Shown piece after piece: positions 1 to 9,710 of a DNA stretch of 64,000 nt (position 1 is the stretch's first letter; every line of letters begins with the position of its first letter). The DNA lies in contig DATKRO010000104.1 of assembly GCA_035532115.1 (NCBI GenBank), forward strand, positions 1 to 64,000. The letters are read 5' to 3'. Origin of the DNA: Acaudatibacter sp035532115. GTDB lineage: Bacteria > Pseudomonadota > Alphaproteobacteria > Caulobacterales > Caulobacteraceae. The notes below the pieces were generated by a model that saw only the letters and a list, made by a program, of their open reading frames with translations, ran no database searches and was not told the origin of the DNA. The position numbers and the translations under genes were made by a program.

Positions 1-75
1 CGCGACCTGGAAGGCGCTGCGCGCCGCCCCGGCGATTATGCCCGCGTCGACGTCTGGATGGAGCTGAAGCTCTGA
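1..75 (+). CDS. C-terminal end of an unidentified protein (runs in from the left edge)
   Basis: An open frame enters from the left edge and ends at a TGA at 73-75, giving 24 residues that finish in VDVWMELKL. The next gene, typA, lies on the other strand and its stop is 21 bases away, so this is the natural end of a plus-strand gene converging on typA. The fragment is too short to assign a family, and its coding nature is inferred only from frame, context and composition. Confidence 0.35.
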   Translation, partial: RDLEGAARRPGDYARVDVWMELKL

Positions 76-96
76 AGGGACGGGGAGCCTACCTCC

Positions 97-1932
<1,836 letters not shown>

Positions 1933-2157
1933 GGGTGGGCGCTTTTACGCGTCCGCGGCTCCTTCAGCCAGGGCGGCGAGATGTTGCACGGCCAGGCCGT
2001 GGCAAGCCTCTGATTCTGTTCGGATACCCGAAATCGTCAGGGCGGCCTGTTGCAACGCAATATGGGCAGCGCCCGGAAGATGCAAGGTCGATGCATTGAA
2101 AAATCGTAATGAATCGGAAAGCCAAGGCCCTTTCGCGCGCACCGGCGCACTTTGCGC

Positions 2158-2186
2158 TTGCCACATTGTGCACCGCACCCTAGATT
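2158..2186 (+). promoter_or_regulatory. Predicted sigma70-type promoter of the 2193-2275 RNA
   Basis: A -35 box TTGCCA (2158-2163) and a -10 box TAGATT (2181-2186) are separated by exactly 17 bases. Initiation would fall near 2193, just before two hairpins and an intrinsic terminator. The boxes match the consensus at 5/6 and 4/6 positions. The support is the spacing plus the well-formed RNA that follows. Confidence 0.45.
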
Positions 2187-2192
2187 GCCGCT

Positions 2193-2275
2193 CGTGAGGC
2201 GTCGGTGACGCCTCTGCCCTTCCTGGGCGTTTCCTCCCTAATGAACTGCCGCGCCTTCGGGCGCGGCTTTTTTTT
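2193..2275 (+). ncRNA. Candidate trans-acting small RNA, about 83 nt, with CU-rich unpaired segments
   Basis: No open frame of note lies here, yet the stretch has everything a free-standing small RNA needs: a promoter at 2158-2186, a perfect 8-bp hairpin (2196-2203 with 2207-2214, loop GGT), a 4-bp hairpin with loop TTCCT (2216-2228), an unpaired CU-rich stretch at 2229-2240 and an intrinsic terminator with eight Ts. The nearest plus-strand gene downstream starts 4.3 kb away, so this is not a leader. The unpaired TTTCCTCCCT is complementary to a Shine-Dalgarno sequence, as in Hfq-bound alphaproteobacterial RNAs that block translation of many mRNAs. I cannot place it in a named family. Boundaries are predicted to within a few bases. 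Confidence 0.6.
2248..2275 (+). terminator. Intrinsic terminator of the small RNA
   Basis: A perfect 8-bp stem (GCCGCGCC, 2248-2255; GGCGCGGC, 2260-2267) with a TTCG tetraloop is followed by eight Ts (2268-2275). The T run is on the plus strand only, so it does not serve the mannosidase or typA, which are both on the minus strand. Confidence 0.85.
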
Positions 2276-2289
2276 GGCCCGAGGCCGCT

Positions 2290-5200
2290 TCAGTGCGGCG
2301 CCAGCCGCCAGCTGCGGATCTCGAAGGGGCCGAGTTCGGGACGGCTCGGCGCGCCGTCCTCCAGGAGGTTGGTCTCGCCGGCGACGCGCCAGCCGGGCGG
2401 GGGCTGGACGGCGACCGGTCCGCGCGCGCCGGCAGGCTCGTAGAGGCGCAGGATGAGGCCGTCGCCGTCCTGCGCCGGCTTCAGCGCGCCGAGGCCGGTG
2501 CGCACGCCTTCCACGCTGACGATCGGAACCTGCCGCGGACGGCCGGCGATGGGCCGGTGGTAGAGCGGCCGGTTGAGGTCCTCGGCTTCGGCGAGGACGC
2601 CGCCGGCCAGCCAGTCGCCGCCGTGCGGCAGCAGGGCGTAGGTGAAGCTCTGCACGCCTTCGTCGGCCATCCGGTCGGGCAGGATGGGCGAGCGCAGCAG
2701 GCTGAGCGAAAGCTCCGAACCCAGGGCCTCGTGGCCGTAGCGGCCGTCGTTCAAGAGCGCCACCCCATAGCCCGGCTCCGAGAGATCGGCGAAGCGGTGC
2801 GCCGCGACCTCGAAGCGGGCGGCGTCCCAGCTGGTGTTGCGGTGGGTCGGGCGCCGGCAGACGCCGAAGGCGCATTCGTAGGTCGCCTGGTCGGCGCGCA
2901 CGTTCAGGGGAAAGCGCGCCTTGATGAGGACGCGCCGGTCATGCCAGTCGAAGCGGGTGAAGAAGTCGATCCGCGCCGAATTGGACCACAGGCGCACCGA
3001 CTGGACGATGCGGCTGGAGGCGAAGCGCCGCACCACCTTCAGCGCCCCGCGCTGGCCGCCCGCCTCGACGACGCCGATTTCGCTGGCCAGCGCCTCCTCG
3101 CCGACGCGGCGATAGTCCTCGTCGATGTCCCAGGCGTCGTATTCGCGCGGCTGGTCGCGATAGGCCCAGATCTGGTTGCCGCGGCCGGCGAGCGCCTCGC
3201 GCCGGAAGCGCTTGTCGAAGATGCGCGCGATGGTCCCGTCGTCCGCCAGTTCGACGCGCAGGAAGCGGTTCTCCAGCGCCCGCGCCTCGACCGCGACCGA
3301 GGCGTCGGGGGTCGGCCGCAGGATCGAAATCGAGAGCGGCGCCGCGATCTCCTCAGCGGCGAGCACGAAGCCTTCCTCAGCGGCCTGGCCGCCCGCGATC
3401 GGCGTGTCGCTGCAAAGGCGCAGCGGCCGGGGCGAGGCGTCGGGATTGACGACGAGGAGCGCTGGGTCTTCGCGCCCGGCGTCCCCCGGATCATCCTCTC
3501 CCGAAGTGGCGAGGCGGGCGGCGATCTCGTCCAGCGCCGCCTTGGCCGCGGCCTCGGCGGCGGCGGCGACGCCGGCCAGCTCCGGTTCGGTGCGCTTGTA
3601 GACGAGGCCGATGCCGCTGCCGGGCAGGATGTCGTGGAACTGGTTGATCATCAGGGTGCGCCAGAGCGGCTCGAGCGAGGCCGGCGCCGGCGCGCCCAAG
3701 AGGTGCGCCGCCGAGGCCAGCAGCTCGGCCCCCACCAGCGCCCGCTCGGCCTGGCGGTGCGCGCGCTTGGTGCGGCCCTGGCTGGTGAGGACGCCGCGAT
3801 GGTATTCCAGATAAAGCTCGCCCACCCAGACCGGCAGCTCCCGCTCGGCCGCGCGCCGGCGCGCCTCGGCGAAATAGTCGCCGACGCCGCCGAAGCGGGT
3901 TCGCGGCAGCAGCGGAAAGTCGGCGAGGGCCGCCTGGGCGGCGATCATCGCCGCCGTCGGGCCGCCGCCGCCGTCGCCATGGCCGATCGGTTGCAGCGCC
4001 TCGCCCTGGGCGCGCTTGTCGGAGACGTTGCGCCACAGCCGCAGCAGCGATTTCGGCGTCACCAGGCCGTTGTAGTTGTCCTCGGGGTGGTTCATCTGCT
4101 GCACCAGCACCCGCGAGCCGTCGATCCCCTCCCACCAGAAGCGCGTGTGCGGATGGCGGTCGACCTCGGACCAGCCGATCTTGACGGTGTACATGCCGCT
4201 CAGCCCAGCGCCCGCGAGGATCTGCGGCAGCGCGCCGGAGAAGCCGAAGGTGTCGGGCAGCCAGGCGACGGCATGCCGGCGCCCGAAGGTGCGCTCGAAA
4301 TAGAGCTGGCCGTAGAGCGCCTGGCGGACCAGCGACTCGCCGCAGGGCATGTTGATGTCGGGCTCGACCCAGAAGCCGCCCACCGGCTCCCAGGCGCCGG
4401 CGGCGACCTGGGCCTTGATGGTCTCGAGCAGCGCCGGGTCGTCGTCCTCGAGCTGGCGATAGTATTCGGCGAAGGACTGGGCGTAGCGGAACTGCGGATG
4501 GCGTTCGATGAGGTCGCTCGCGGTCGCGAAGGTGCGCAGCGTCTTGCGGCGCGTCTCCTCCAGCGGCCACAGCCACGCGGTGTCGAGGTGGGCGTGGCCG
4601 GCGTAGACCACTGCGCCCTGGGGCGGGAAGCGCTGCTGCAACGCCCGCAGCTCGCCGGCGAGCCAGGCGGCGGCCTCGGCCACCGAGGCGCGGGCCTCCG
4701 CCGACAGCGGCTCGGCGCGGATCGACGGATCGGCCGGGTCGCGGCCGCCATAGCCGCGGGCGTAGCGGCTGACGCGCCCCACCACGTCCAGGGTGCGGGT
4801 CGGCCAGGCGAGGCGCGCCATCGCCGCTTCGGCCAGCTCCAGCAGTTCGTCGACCAGCTCGTGGCCGTCGATCTCGGCGGCGAAATCGGCCATCAGCGTC
4901 AGGGTGCGCACGAGGACCTCGAGCTGCGGCTCGATCCAGACGAGCTCGGCGCGACGCAGGCGCGGGCCTTCGATGGCGGCGCCGAACGGCCCCTTGGCCA
5001 CCGCCTCGATGGCGATGGCCCCGCCCGGCTCGTCGAGCGCGAACTCCGTGTGGTTGACGTCTAGGCCGAGCGTCAGGCACCGGCCGCTGTCGTAGGCGAT
5101 GCGCAGCAGGCTCTCGCCGCCGACGTCGAGGCCGAGCCGCGCCTCGGCCAGGGTCCAGCCGGCCGGGACCTCGAAGCGCCGGGCGCGAAAGAGCTTGACG

Positions 5201-5358
5201 CCCTCGCGGTCGGGCCACGCTTCGCCCAGACCGATCAGCGCTGCGTCGAAGCTCCAGCCCGCGATCGGCGTGCGCTCGCGCACCCGCCAGGCCGCGATCT
5301 CGCCGACGCGGCGCCGGACGCGCGCCAGGCGCAGCGCCGGCGAGAGCAGCTGGCTCAT
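2290..5358 (-). CDS. Alpha-mannosidase, glycoside hydrolase family 38
   Basis: A retaining, zinc-dependent alpha-mannosidase of family GH38 that cleaves alpha-mannosidic bonds of oligosaccharides. No clear signal peptide is visible, so the product is probably cytoplasmic. The 1,022-residue product has the zinc-binding HAHLDTAW near residue 255, the nucleophile aspartate in LPDTFGFS near 369, and NQFHDILPGSG, which is typical of the family's middle region. The C-terminal half is the usual beta-sandwich. An ATG 18 bases upstream (5376) is possible but lies inside a dispersed repeat, so I chose the ATG at 5358 (MSQLLSPALRLARVRRRV). It follows the aldo/keto reductase gene on the same strand with about 120 bases between. 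No sugar transporter is adjacent, so the natural substrate is unclear. Confidence 0.92.
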   Translation of the reverse strand: MSQLLSPALRLARVRRRVGEIAAWRVRERTPIAGWSFDAALIGLGEAWPDREGVKLFRARRFEVPAGWTLAEARLGLDVGGESLLRIAYDSGRCLTLGLDVNHTEFALDEPGGAIAIEAVAKGPFGAAIEGPRLRRAELVWIEPQLEVLVRTLTLMADFAAEIDGHELVDELLELAEAAMARLAWPTRTLDVVGRVSRYARGYGGRDPADPSIRAEPLSAEARASVAEAAAWLAGELRALQQRFPPQGAVVYAGHAHLDTAWLWPLEETRRKTLRTFATASDLIERHPQFRYAQSFAEYYRQLEDDDPALLETIKAQVAAGAWEPVGGFWVEPDINMPCGESLVRQALYGQLYFERTFGRRHAVAWLPDTFGFSGALPQILAGAGLSGMYTVKIGWSEVDRHPHTRFWWEGIDGSRVLVQQMNHPEDNYNGLVTPKSLLRLWRNVSDKRAQGEALQPIGHGDGGGGPTAAMIAAQAALADFPLLPRTRFGGVGDYFAEARRRAAERELPVWVGELYLEYHRGVLTSQGRTKRAHRQAERALVGAELLASAAHLLGAPAPASLEPLWRTLMINQFHDILPGSGIGLVYKRTEPELAGVAAAAEAAAKAALDEIAARLATSGEDDPGDAGREDPALLVVNPDASPRPLRLCSDTPIAGGQAAEEGFVLAAEEIAAPLSISILRPTPDASVAVEARALENRFLRVELADDGTIARIFDKRFRREALAGRGNQIWAYRDQPREYDAWDIDEDYRRVGEEALASEIGVVEAGGQRGALKVVRRFASSRIVQSVRLWSNSARIDFFTRFDWHDRRVLIKARFPLNVRADQATYECAFGVCRRPTHRNTSWDAARFEVAAHRFADLSEPGYGVALLNDGRYGHEALGSELSLSLLRSPILPDRMADEGVQSFTYALLPHGGDWLAGGVLAEAEDLNRPLYHRPIAGRPRQVPIVSVEGVRTGLGALKPAQDGDGLILRLYEPAGARGPVAVQPPPGWRVAGETNLLEDGAPSRPELGPFEIRSWRLAPH

Positions 5359-5370
5359 CCGCAGCGCCTC

Positions 5371-5478
5371 GAGCATGATGCGATCAGACGGAATCGTCCG
5401 ATCGCTGAATCGTGCTCTGGATTCAAACGCTGGAGCGGGTTCGGGCGCAAAACCGGTTCCACTTTTGCGGAACGCGCT
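5371..5478. repeat. Dispersed intergenic repeat (alphaproteobacterial palindromic type)
   Basis: The gap between the mannosidase and the aldo/keto reductase is filled by an element that starts GAGCATGATGCGATC and ends with AAAACCGGTTCC and ACTTTTGCGG. It contains short inverted repeats, for example GACGGAATCGTC. I recognise these words as parts of a short repeat that recurs between genes in many alphaproteobacteria. Its copy number here cannot be seen from one copy. Its outer end supplies an apparent upstream ATG for the mannosidase. Confidence 0.55.
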
Positions 5479-5479
5479 G

Positions 5480-6418
5480 CTAGGCCGCCAGCTTGGTCAC
5501 GTCCTCGACCTCGGCCGGTGTCAGCTTCCAGCCGGCGCAGGCGGCATTGGCCTGGACCTGCTCGGGCTGGGTCGCGCCGGCGATCACCGACGAGACGACC
5601 TCGTGCCCCAGCAGCCAGGCGAAGGCGAGTTCCAGCAGAGTGTGGTCGCGCTCCTGCGCCCAGCCGGCCAGCTTCTCCAGCCTGTCGAAGTTCCGGTCGT
5701 TGAGCGCCTGGGCGCCGCGCGGCCCCCACGCCGCCAGGCGCGTGCCCTCCGGCGGCGCCTCGCCGCGCCGGTACTTGCCGGTCAGCAGCCCCGACGCCAG
5801 CGGGAAGAACGGCAGCATGCCGAGGCCAAAGCGCTTGCAGGCCGGCGTCACCTCATGCTCGACGCGCCGCTCCATGAGGCTGTAGTTGTTCTGCGCCGAG
5901 ACGAAGCGGTTCATGTGCTCGTTCCTGGCGATCCAGTCGGCGTCGGCGATCTGCCAGCCGGTGTAGTTGGAATTGCCGAGGTAGCGGACCTTGCCCTGGT
6001 GGACGAGGTCGTCGAGGGCGCCCAGGGTCTCCTCGAGCGGCGTCTCGGCATCGAAGCGGTGCATCTGGTAGAGGTCGATGTGGTCGACGCCGAGGCGTCT
6101 CAGGCTGGCCTCGACGGCGCTCATCACATAGCGGCGCGAGCCGCCGCCGCGCTGGTCGGGCGCCTGGCCGAGCGGCATGGCGAACTTGGTGGCCAGCACC
6201 ACCTGGTCGCGCTTCCCCTTCAGCGCCGCCCCCAGCATGGTCTCGGACCTGGTCCCGCCGTAGACGTCGGCGGTATCGAAGAAGTTGATCCCGGCCTCGA
6301 TGGCCGCGCCGACGACCGCGTCCGCGTCTTTCTCGTCGATGCGCATGCCGAAGTTGTTGCAGCCGAGGCCGATCTCGCTGACCTTCAGGCCGCTGTCGCC
6401 CAATCTGCGATATTCCAT
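5480..6418 (-). CDS. Aldo/keto reductase
   Basis: A cytoplasmic NADPH-dependent oxidoreductase of the aldo/keto reductase superfamily, YghZ/potassium-channel beta-subunit-like group. The 312-residue product shows the TIM-barrel start (RRLGDSGLKVSEIGLGCNNF) and the catalytic tetrad D48, Y53 (FFDTADVYGG), K78 (ATKFA) and H120 (YQMH). GNSNYTGWQ and the C-terminal AGATQPEQVQ cofactor segment are also as expected. The true substrate (aldehyde, ketone or sugar) cannot be read from sequence. The ATG at 6418 gives the family N-terminus MEYRRLG. The mannosidase lies downstream on the same strand, so the two may be co-transcribed through the repeat. Confidence 0.93.
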   Translation of the reverse strand: MEYRRLGDSGLKVSEIGLGCNNFGMRIDEKDADAVVGAAIEAGINFFDTADVYGGTRSETMLGAALKGKRDQVVLATKFAMPLGQAPDQRGGGSRRYVMSAVEASLRRLGVDHIDLYQMHRFDAETPLEETLGALDDLVHQGKVRYLGNSNYTGWQIADADWIARNEHMNRFVSAQNNYSLMERRVEHEVTPACKRFGLGMLPFFPLASGLLTGKYRRGEAPPEGTRLAAWGPRGAQALNDRNFDRLEKLAGWAQERDHTLLELAFAWLLGHEVVSSVIAGATQPEQVQANAACAGWKLTPAEVEDVTKLAA

Positions 6419-6604
6419 GCAAAATACCCCTCGGAAAATGTGTGAATGAACGCGCTAGGCGCGCGGCCCGCTCTTAGCCCTGCGGCGCCAGGCTGTCGAC
6501 CTTGGCCCGGCCGCGCCGGCCCGCGCCCGCGCCCGCGAGCAGGGCAGGTTCGGCGCTTGACCTTTGGCCGGGAAGGCGGCGCAGTGCGACCAGGAGGAAA
6601 GCCG

Positions 6605-7456
6605 ATGCAGACGATCGAGATCAGGCGCGGCGTCGCCTACGCCAGCGCCGGCGCGCGGTCGCTCAAGCTCGACCTCTACCTTCCCGCCGAGCGCAATGGC
6701 GCCGCGGCGCTGCTGGTGCACGGCGGCGGCTGGTCGCGCGGCTCGAAGGAGATGCTGGCGCCGCACGCCGGCGCCCTCGCCGAGGCGGGCTTCGTGGTCA
6801 TGGCCCAGGAATACCGGCTCACCGGCGAGGCGCCGTTCCCGGCCAACATCCACGACGTCAAGCGCGCCATCCGCTGGGCCAGGTCCCACGCCGCCGAACT
6901 CGGCTTCGATCCTGAGCGGCTCTGCCTCGAGGGCCATTCGGCCGGCGCGCACCTGGTGCTGCTGGCCGCCGGAACGCCGGACGACCCGCGCCTCGATCCG
7001 CCGGAGGGCGCCGGCGGGGTCTCGGCCGAGGTCGCGGCGGTGGCGGCGATCTATCCGCCGGTGCTGTTCCATCTGGGCGAGGTGCGTCCCTCCGGCTCGC
7101 TGCCGGCGCGGGTGCTGCCCGGCGCCGACGCTTCCGAGGCGGCCGCCAGGCTCGCCAGCCCCCTCGAGCACGTCACGGCCGCCTATCCGCCGGTGATGCT
7201 GCTGCACGGCGACGCCGACAAGGTGGTGCCGGTGAGCGCCTCGCGGCGCTTCGAGGAGAAGGTGCGCGCCGTCGGCGGCAAGGTGGAACTGCACCTTTAC
7301 GCCGGCCTGCCGCACGGCTTCGGCAACCACCCCGACCTGCGCCCGGCGATGATGAGCATGATCGCAGCCTTCTTCCGGCGCTGGGCCATCGCACCCGAAG
7401 CCTTCGCCGCGCCCGTCGCCCCGGCGCGCGCGACGCCGGCCCTGGCGGAGCCCTAA
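6605..7456 (+). CDS. Alpha/beta hydrolase (esterase/lipase, HSL-like)
   Basis: A probable carboxylesterase. The 283-residue protein has the oxyanion-hole motif HGGGW (39-43), the nucleophile elbow GHSAG (110-114, Ser112), an aspartate in LLHGDADKVVP and a histidine in GLPHGFGN, the layout of HSL-type and kynurenine-formamidase-like hydrolases. The frame is open further upstream, but the ATG at 6605 follows the strong ribosome binding site AGGAGGAAAGCCG, which decides the start. It diverges from the aldo/keto reductase across a 186-bp gap. An alanine/proline-rich tail ends the protein. Confidence 0.88.
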   Translation: MQTIEIRRGVAYASAGARSLKLDLYLPAERNGAAALLVHGGGWSRGSKEMLAPHAGALAEAGFVVMAQEYRLTGEAPFPANIHDVKRAIRWARSHAAELGFDPERLCLEGHSAGAHLVLLAAGTPDDPRLDPPEGAGGVSAEVAAVAAIYPPVLFHLGEVRPSGSLPARVLPGADASEAAARLASPLEHVTAAYPPVMLLHGDADKVVPVSASRRFEEKVRAVGGKVELHLYAGLPHGFGNHPDLRPAMMSMIAAFFRRWAIAPEAFAAPVAPARATPALAEP

Positions 7457-7512
7457 ACGGCCGCGCTCGGCCCATGCGCGCTGGGGCGCGCTCGGAAGTC
7501 ATCATATCGACC

Positions 7513-7971
7513 CTACTCGTCCGCGGGCACGCCGTAGAGCTCCAGGCGGTGGTCGACGAGGCGGTAGCCGAGCTTGCGGGCGATGGCCCGTTGCAGCGCC
7601 TCGATCTCCTCGTCGACGAACTCGATCACCTTGCCGCTCTTCATGTCGATCAGGTGGTCGTGGTGAGACTCCGGCGCCTCCTCGTAGCGCGCCCGGCCGC
7701 CCTGGAACTCGTGGCGGGTGAGGATGCCCGCCTCCTCGAAGAGCCGCACGGTGCGGTAGACGGTGGCGATGGAGATGTGCGCATCGATCGCGTGGGCGCG
7801 CCGGTGCAATTCCTCGACGTCGGGATGGTCGTGCGCCTGCGAGAGCACGCGGGCGATCACCCGGCGCTGCTCGGTCATGCGCATCCCCCTTTCGATGCAG
7901 AGCGTCTCGATGCGATCCAAGGCGAGCGGGCTCCGACGGCTAGCGGGGGATGATAGGGCCGGGCCGCTCAC
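7513..7971 (-). CDS. fur: Ferric uptake regulator, Fur family
   Basis: A Fe(II)-responsive transcriptional repressor that controls iron uptake and storage. The 152-residue product has the winged-helix DNA-binding part (RMTEQRRVIARVL to SIATVYRTVRLFEEAG) and the metal-binding dimerisation part with the His-rich SHHDHLIDM. The start is a GTG at 7971 that overlaps the TGA of rimI (GTGA), so it is translationally coupled to rimI. The tsaB-rimI-fur order is typical of Caulobacteraceae, which favours Fur itself over Zur or Mur. No Fur box search could be run. Confidence 0.93.
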   Translation of the reverse strand: MSGPALSSPASRRSPLALDRIETLCIERGMRMTEQRRVIARVLSQAHDHPDVEELHRRAHAIDAHISIATVYRTVRLFEEAGILTRHEFQGGRARYEEAPESHHDHLIDMKSGKVIEFVDEEIEALQRAIARKLGYRLVDHRLELYGVPADE

Positions 7972-8417
7972 CTGTTAAGCGGCCGGCGCATGACGATGGC
8001 GTCGGCGCCCGCGCCCGAGCGCCGCGCATAATAGGCGGCGCGCCGGCCGACCGCCGCGTATCCGGCCGCCTCGTAGAGCGCGAGCGCGCCGGCGTTGTCG
8101 GCGGCGACCTCCAGCACCATCGCCTCGGCGGTGGACGCCGCCAGCCGCTGCGCCGCGGCCAGGAGCGCACGGCCGACGCCGCGCCGCCGCTGTTCGGCGC
8201 GCACCGCCAGGGTCAGCACCTCGGCCTCGCCGGCGATGACCCGCGCCAGGACGAACCCAGCGAGGCGGCCATCCTCGATCTCGGCGACGAGGCCGAAGGC
8301 GCCGGAACCACCCAGGAGCTGGCGGATGTCGGCATGGTTCCAGCCGGTCTCGAAGGCCGCGGCGTGGACCTCTGCGAGGATGGCGCAATCCCCCGCCAGC
8401 GCCGCGCGCAGCTTCAT
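7968..8417 (-). CDS. rimI: N-acetyltransferase RimI family
   Basis: A GNAT-fold acetyltransferase; RimI acetylates the N-terminus of ribosomal protein bS18 in enterobacteria. The 149-residue product has the acetyl-CoA-binding loop RRRGVGRALL and the conserved C-terminal NAGALALYEAAGY. It sits between tsaB and fur with a 4-base ATGA overlap with tsaB and a GTGA overlap with fur, so the three genes form one translational unit. The rimI name rests on this context plus fold; actual substrates in alphaproteobacteria may be broader. Confidence 0.88.
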   Translation of the reverse strand: MKLRAALAGDCAILAEVHAAAFETGWNHADIRQLLGGSGAFGLVAEIEDGRLAGFVLARVIAGEAEVLTLAVRAEQRRRGVGRALLAAAQRLAASTAEAMVLEVAADNAGALALYEAAGYAAVGRRAAYYARRSGAGADAIVMRRPLNR

Positions 8418-9046
8418 GGGGTCGCCGGCAGCGCGTCGGGCGCGCGCAGATAGAGCGGGCGCAGGTCCGCAGACGCCTCTGCCGCGGCGGCGAGGTCGAC
8501 CAGCGCCTGCAGCGACGCGGCGGCGACGTGAAGGATGGGCGACTCGTCCGTCGTGGCGGCCAGCAGGTCCGCACCCGGGCCGACGATCGCGAACGGCGCT
8601 CCGCCGCCGAGTTCGCCGAGCATGGCGGCGGCGGCGGCGGTAGTCAGCGCCTCGGGCGCCATCAGGGCGCGGCCGGCTGCGAAGGCCTGCAGATAGACCT
8701 GGCCGCGGCGGGCATCGACGACGCCGGCGGCGCGCGGGACGGCGCCGGCGCTGGCGGCGAGCGCCTCGAGCGTGCCGATCCCGGCAAGCTGCGCGCCGGT
8801 GGCGAGGCGCAAGCCCTTGGCGAAGGCGAGCCCGACCCTAAGGCCGGTGAACGAGCCGGGCCCGATGGTGACCGCGATCCGGCCGACCTCGCCGAACGCC
8901 ACGCCGGCCCTGGCCATGACCTCGGCCGTCATCGGCGCCAGGCGCTCCTGATGGCCGCGCTGCATCGGCTCGGAGGCGCCGGCCAGCACCGCGGCGCCAT
9001 CGGTCAGCGCCACCTGGCAGGCGCCGAGACAGGCATCGACGATCAG
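8414..9046 (-). CDS. tsaB: tRNA t6A biosynthesis protein TsaB
   Basis: TsaB is the dimerising partner of TsaD in the complex that adds threonylcarbamoyl to A37 of ANN-decoding tRNAs. The frame encodes an ASKHA-fold protein of about 210 residues starting near LIVDACLGACQVAL and containing the diagnostic TIGPGSFTGLRVGLAFAKGL. Its stop overlaps the rimI start (ATGA). The odd point is the start: no ATG, GTG or TTG exists in frame between the nfuA-like stop and the family N-terminus. I place the start provisionally at a CTG (9046); a CTC at 9052 and an ATA at 9079 overlapping the upstream TAG are alternatives. Confidence 0.85.
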   Translation of the reverse strand: MIVDACLGACQVALTDGAAVLAGASEPMQRGHQERLAPMTAEVMARAGVAFGEVGRIAVTIGPGSFTGLRVGLAFAKGLRLATGAQLAGIGTLEALAASAGAVPRAAGVVDARRGQVYLQAFAAGRALMAPEALTTAAAAAMLGELGGGAPFAIVGPGADLLAATTDESPILHVAAASLQALVDLAAAAEASADLRPLYLRAPDALPATP

Positions 9047-9075
9047 AGTGAGCCGGCGGGCGGCCCCGGGCCGGT

Positions 9076-9642
9076 CTATAGGGTCTGCTCCACGCGCGTC
9101 ACTTCGGGGACGTAGTGGCGCAGCAGGTTCTCCACTCCGGCCTTCAGGGTCGCGGCAGAGGACGGGCAGCCCGAACAGGCGCCGCGCATGTTGAGCCAGA
9201 CGACGCCGGTGGCGGGCTCGAAGCGCGAGAACAGGATGTCGCCGCCGTCCTGGGCCACGGCCGGGCGGATGCGGGTGTCGATCAGGTCCTTGATCTCGGC
9301 GACGACCTGGGCGGTCTCGCCCTCGTAGACCTCCTGCTCCGGCGCCGCCTCGGCCGCGCCGGTGACGAGCGGCAGGCCCGAGGTGAAGTGGTCCATGATC
9401 TCGGCCAGGATCGGCGCCTTCAGGTGCGCCCAGTCCCATTCAGCAGACTTGGTGACGGTGAGAAAGTCATCGCCGAAATAGACCCTGGTCACCCCCTCGA
9501 TCGAGAACAGGGCGCGCGCCAGCGGCGAGGCGGTCGCTTCGGCGGCGTCGGTGAACTCGCGCGAGGCGCCCGGCAGCAGTTCGCGGCCGGGCAGGAACTT
9601 CAGCACCTGGGGATTGGGCGTGGCTTCGGTCTGGATGAACAT
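9076..9642 (-). CDS. Iron-sulfur cluster scaffold, NifU/NfuA-like
   Basis: An Fe-S scaffold or carrier of the Nfu type. The 188-residue product begins with an Nfu N-terminal domain (MFIQTEATPNPQVLKFLPGR) and ends with a NifU-like domain carrying the cluster-binding CxxC in GACSGCPSS, preceded by RPAVAQDGGDI. This domain order and length match the alphaproteobacterial and mitochondrial Nfu1 group. The ATG at 9642 gives the exact family N-terminus; a longer frame upstream is not conserved-looking. tsaB follows about 30 bases downstream on the same strand. Confidence 0.93.
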   Translation of the reverse strand: MFIQTEATPNPQVLKFLPGRELLPGASREFTDAAEATASPLARALFSIEGVTRVYFGDDFLTVTKSAEWDWAHLKAPILAEIMDHFTSGLPLVTGAAEAAPEQEVYEGETAQVVAEIKDLIDTRIRPAVAQDGGDILFSRFEPATGVVWLNMRGACSGCPSSAATLKAGVENLLRHYVPEVTRVEQTL

Positions 9643-9710
9643 GCGCGACCTCCGGGCCTCTAGATGGGCCGATGCAACCGCCGGCGCAACGTCGGGCGCG
9701 GCCGTTCGGA

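Noticed and set aside
2205..2456. Small plus-strand coding frame over the RNA gene region
   Set aside because: It runs through the terminator hairpin and into the antisense of the mannosidase; the T run and lack of motifs argue for a non-coding RNA.
2293..5064. A 923-codon plus-strand frame opposite the mannosidase
   Set aside because: The GH38 motifs are on the minus strand; the plus frame lacks any recognisable domain.
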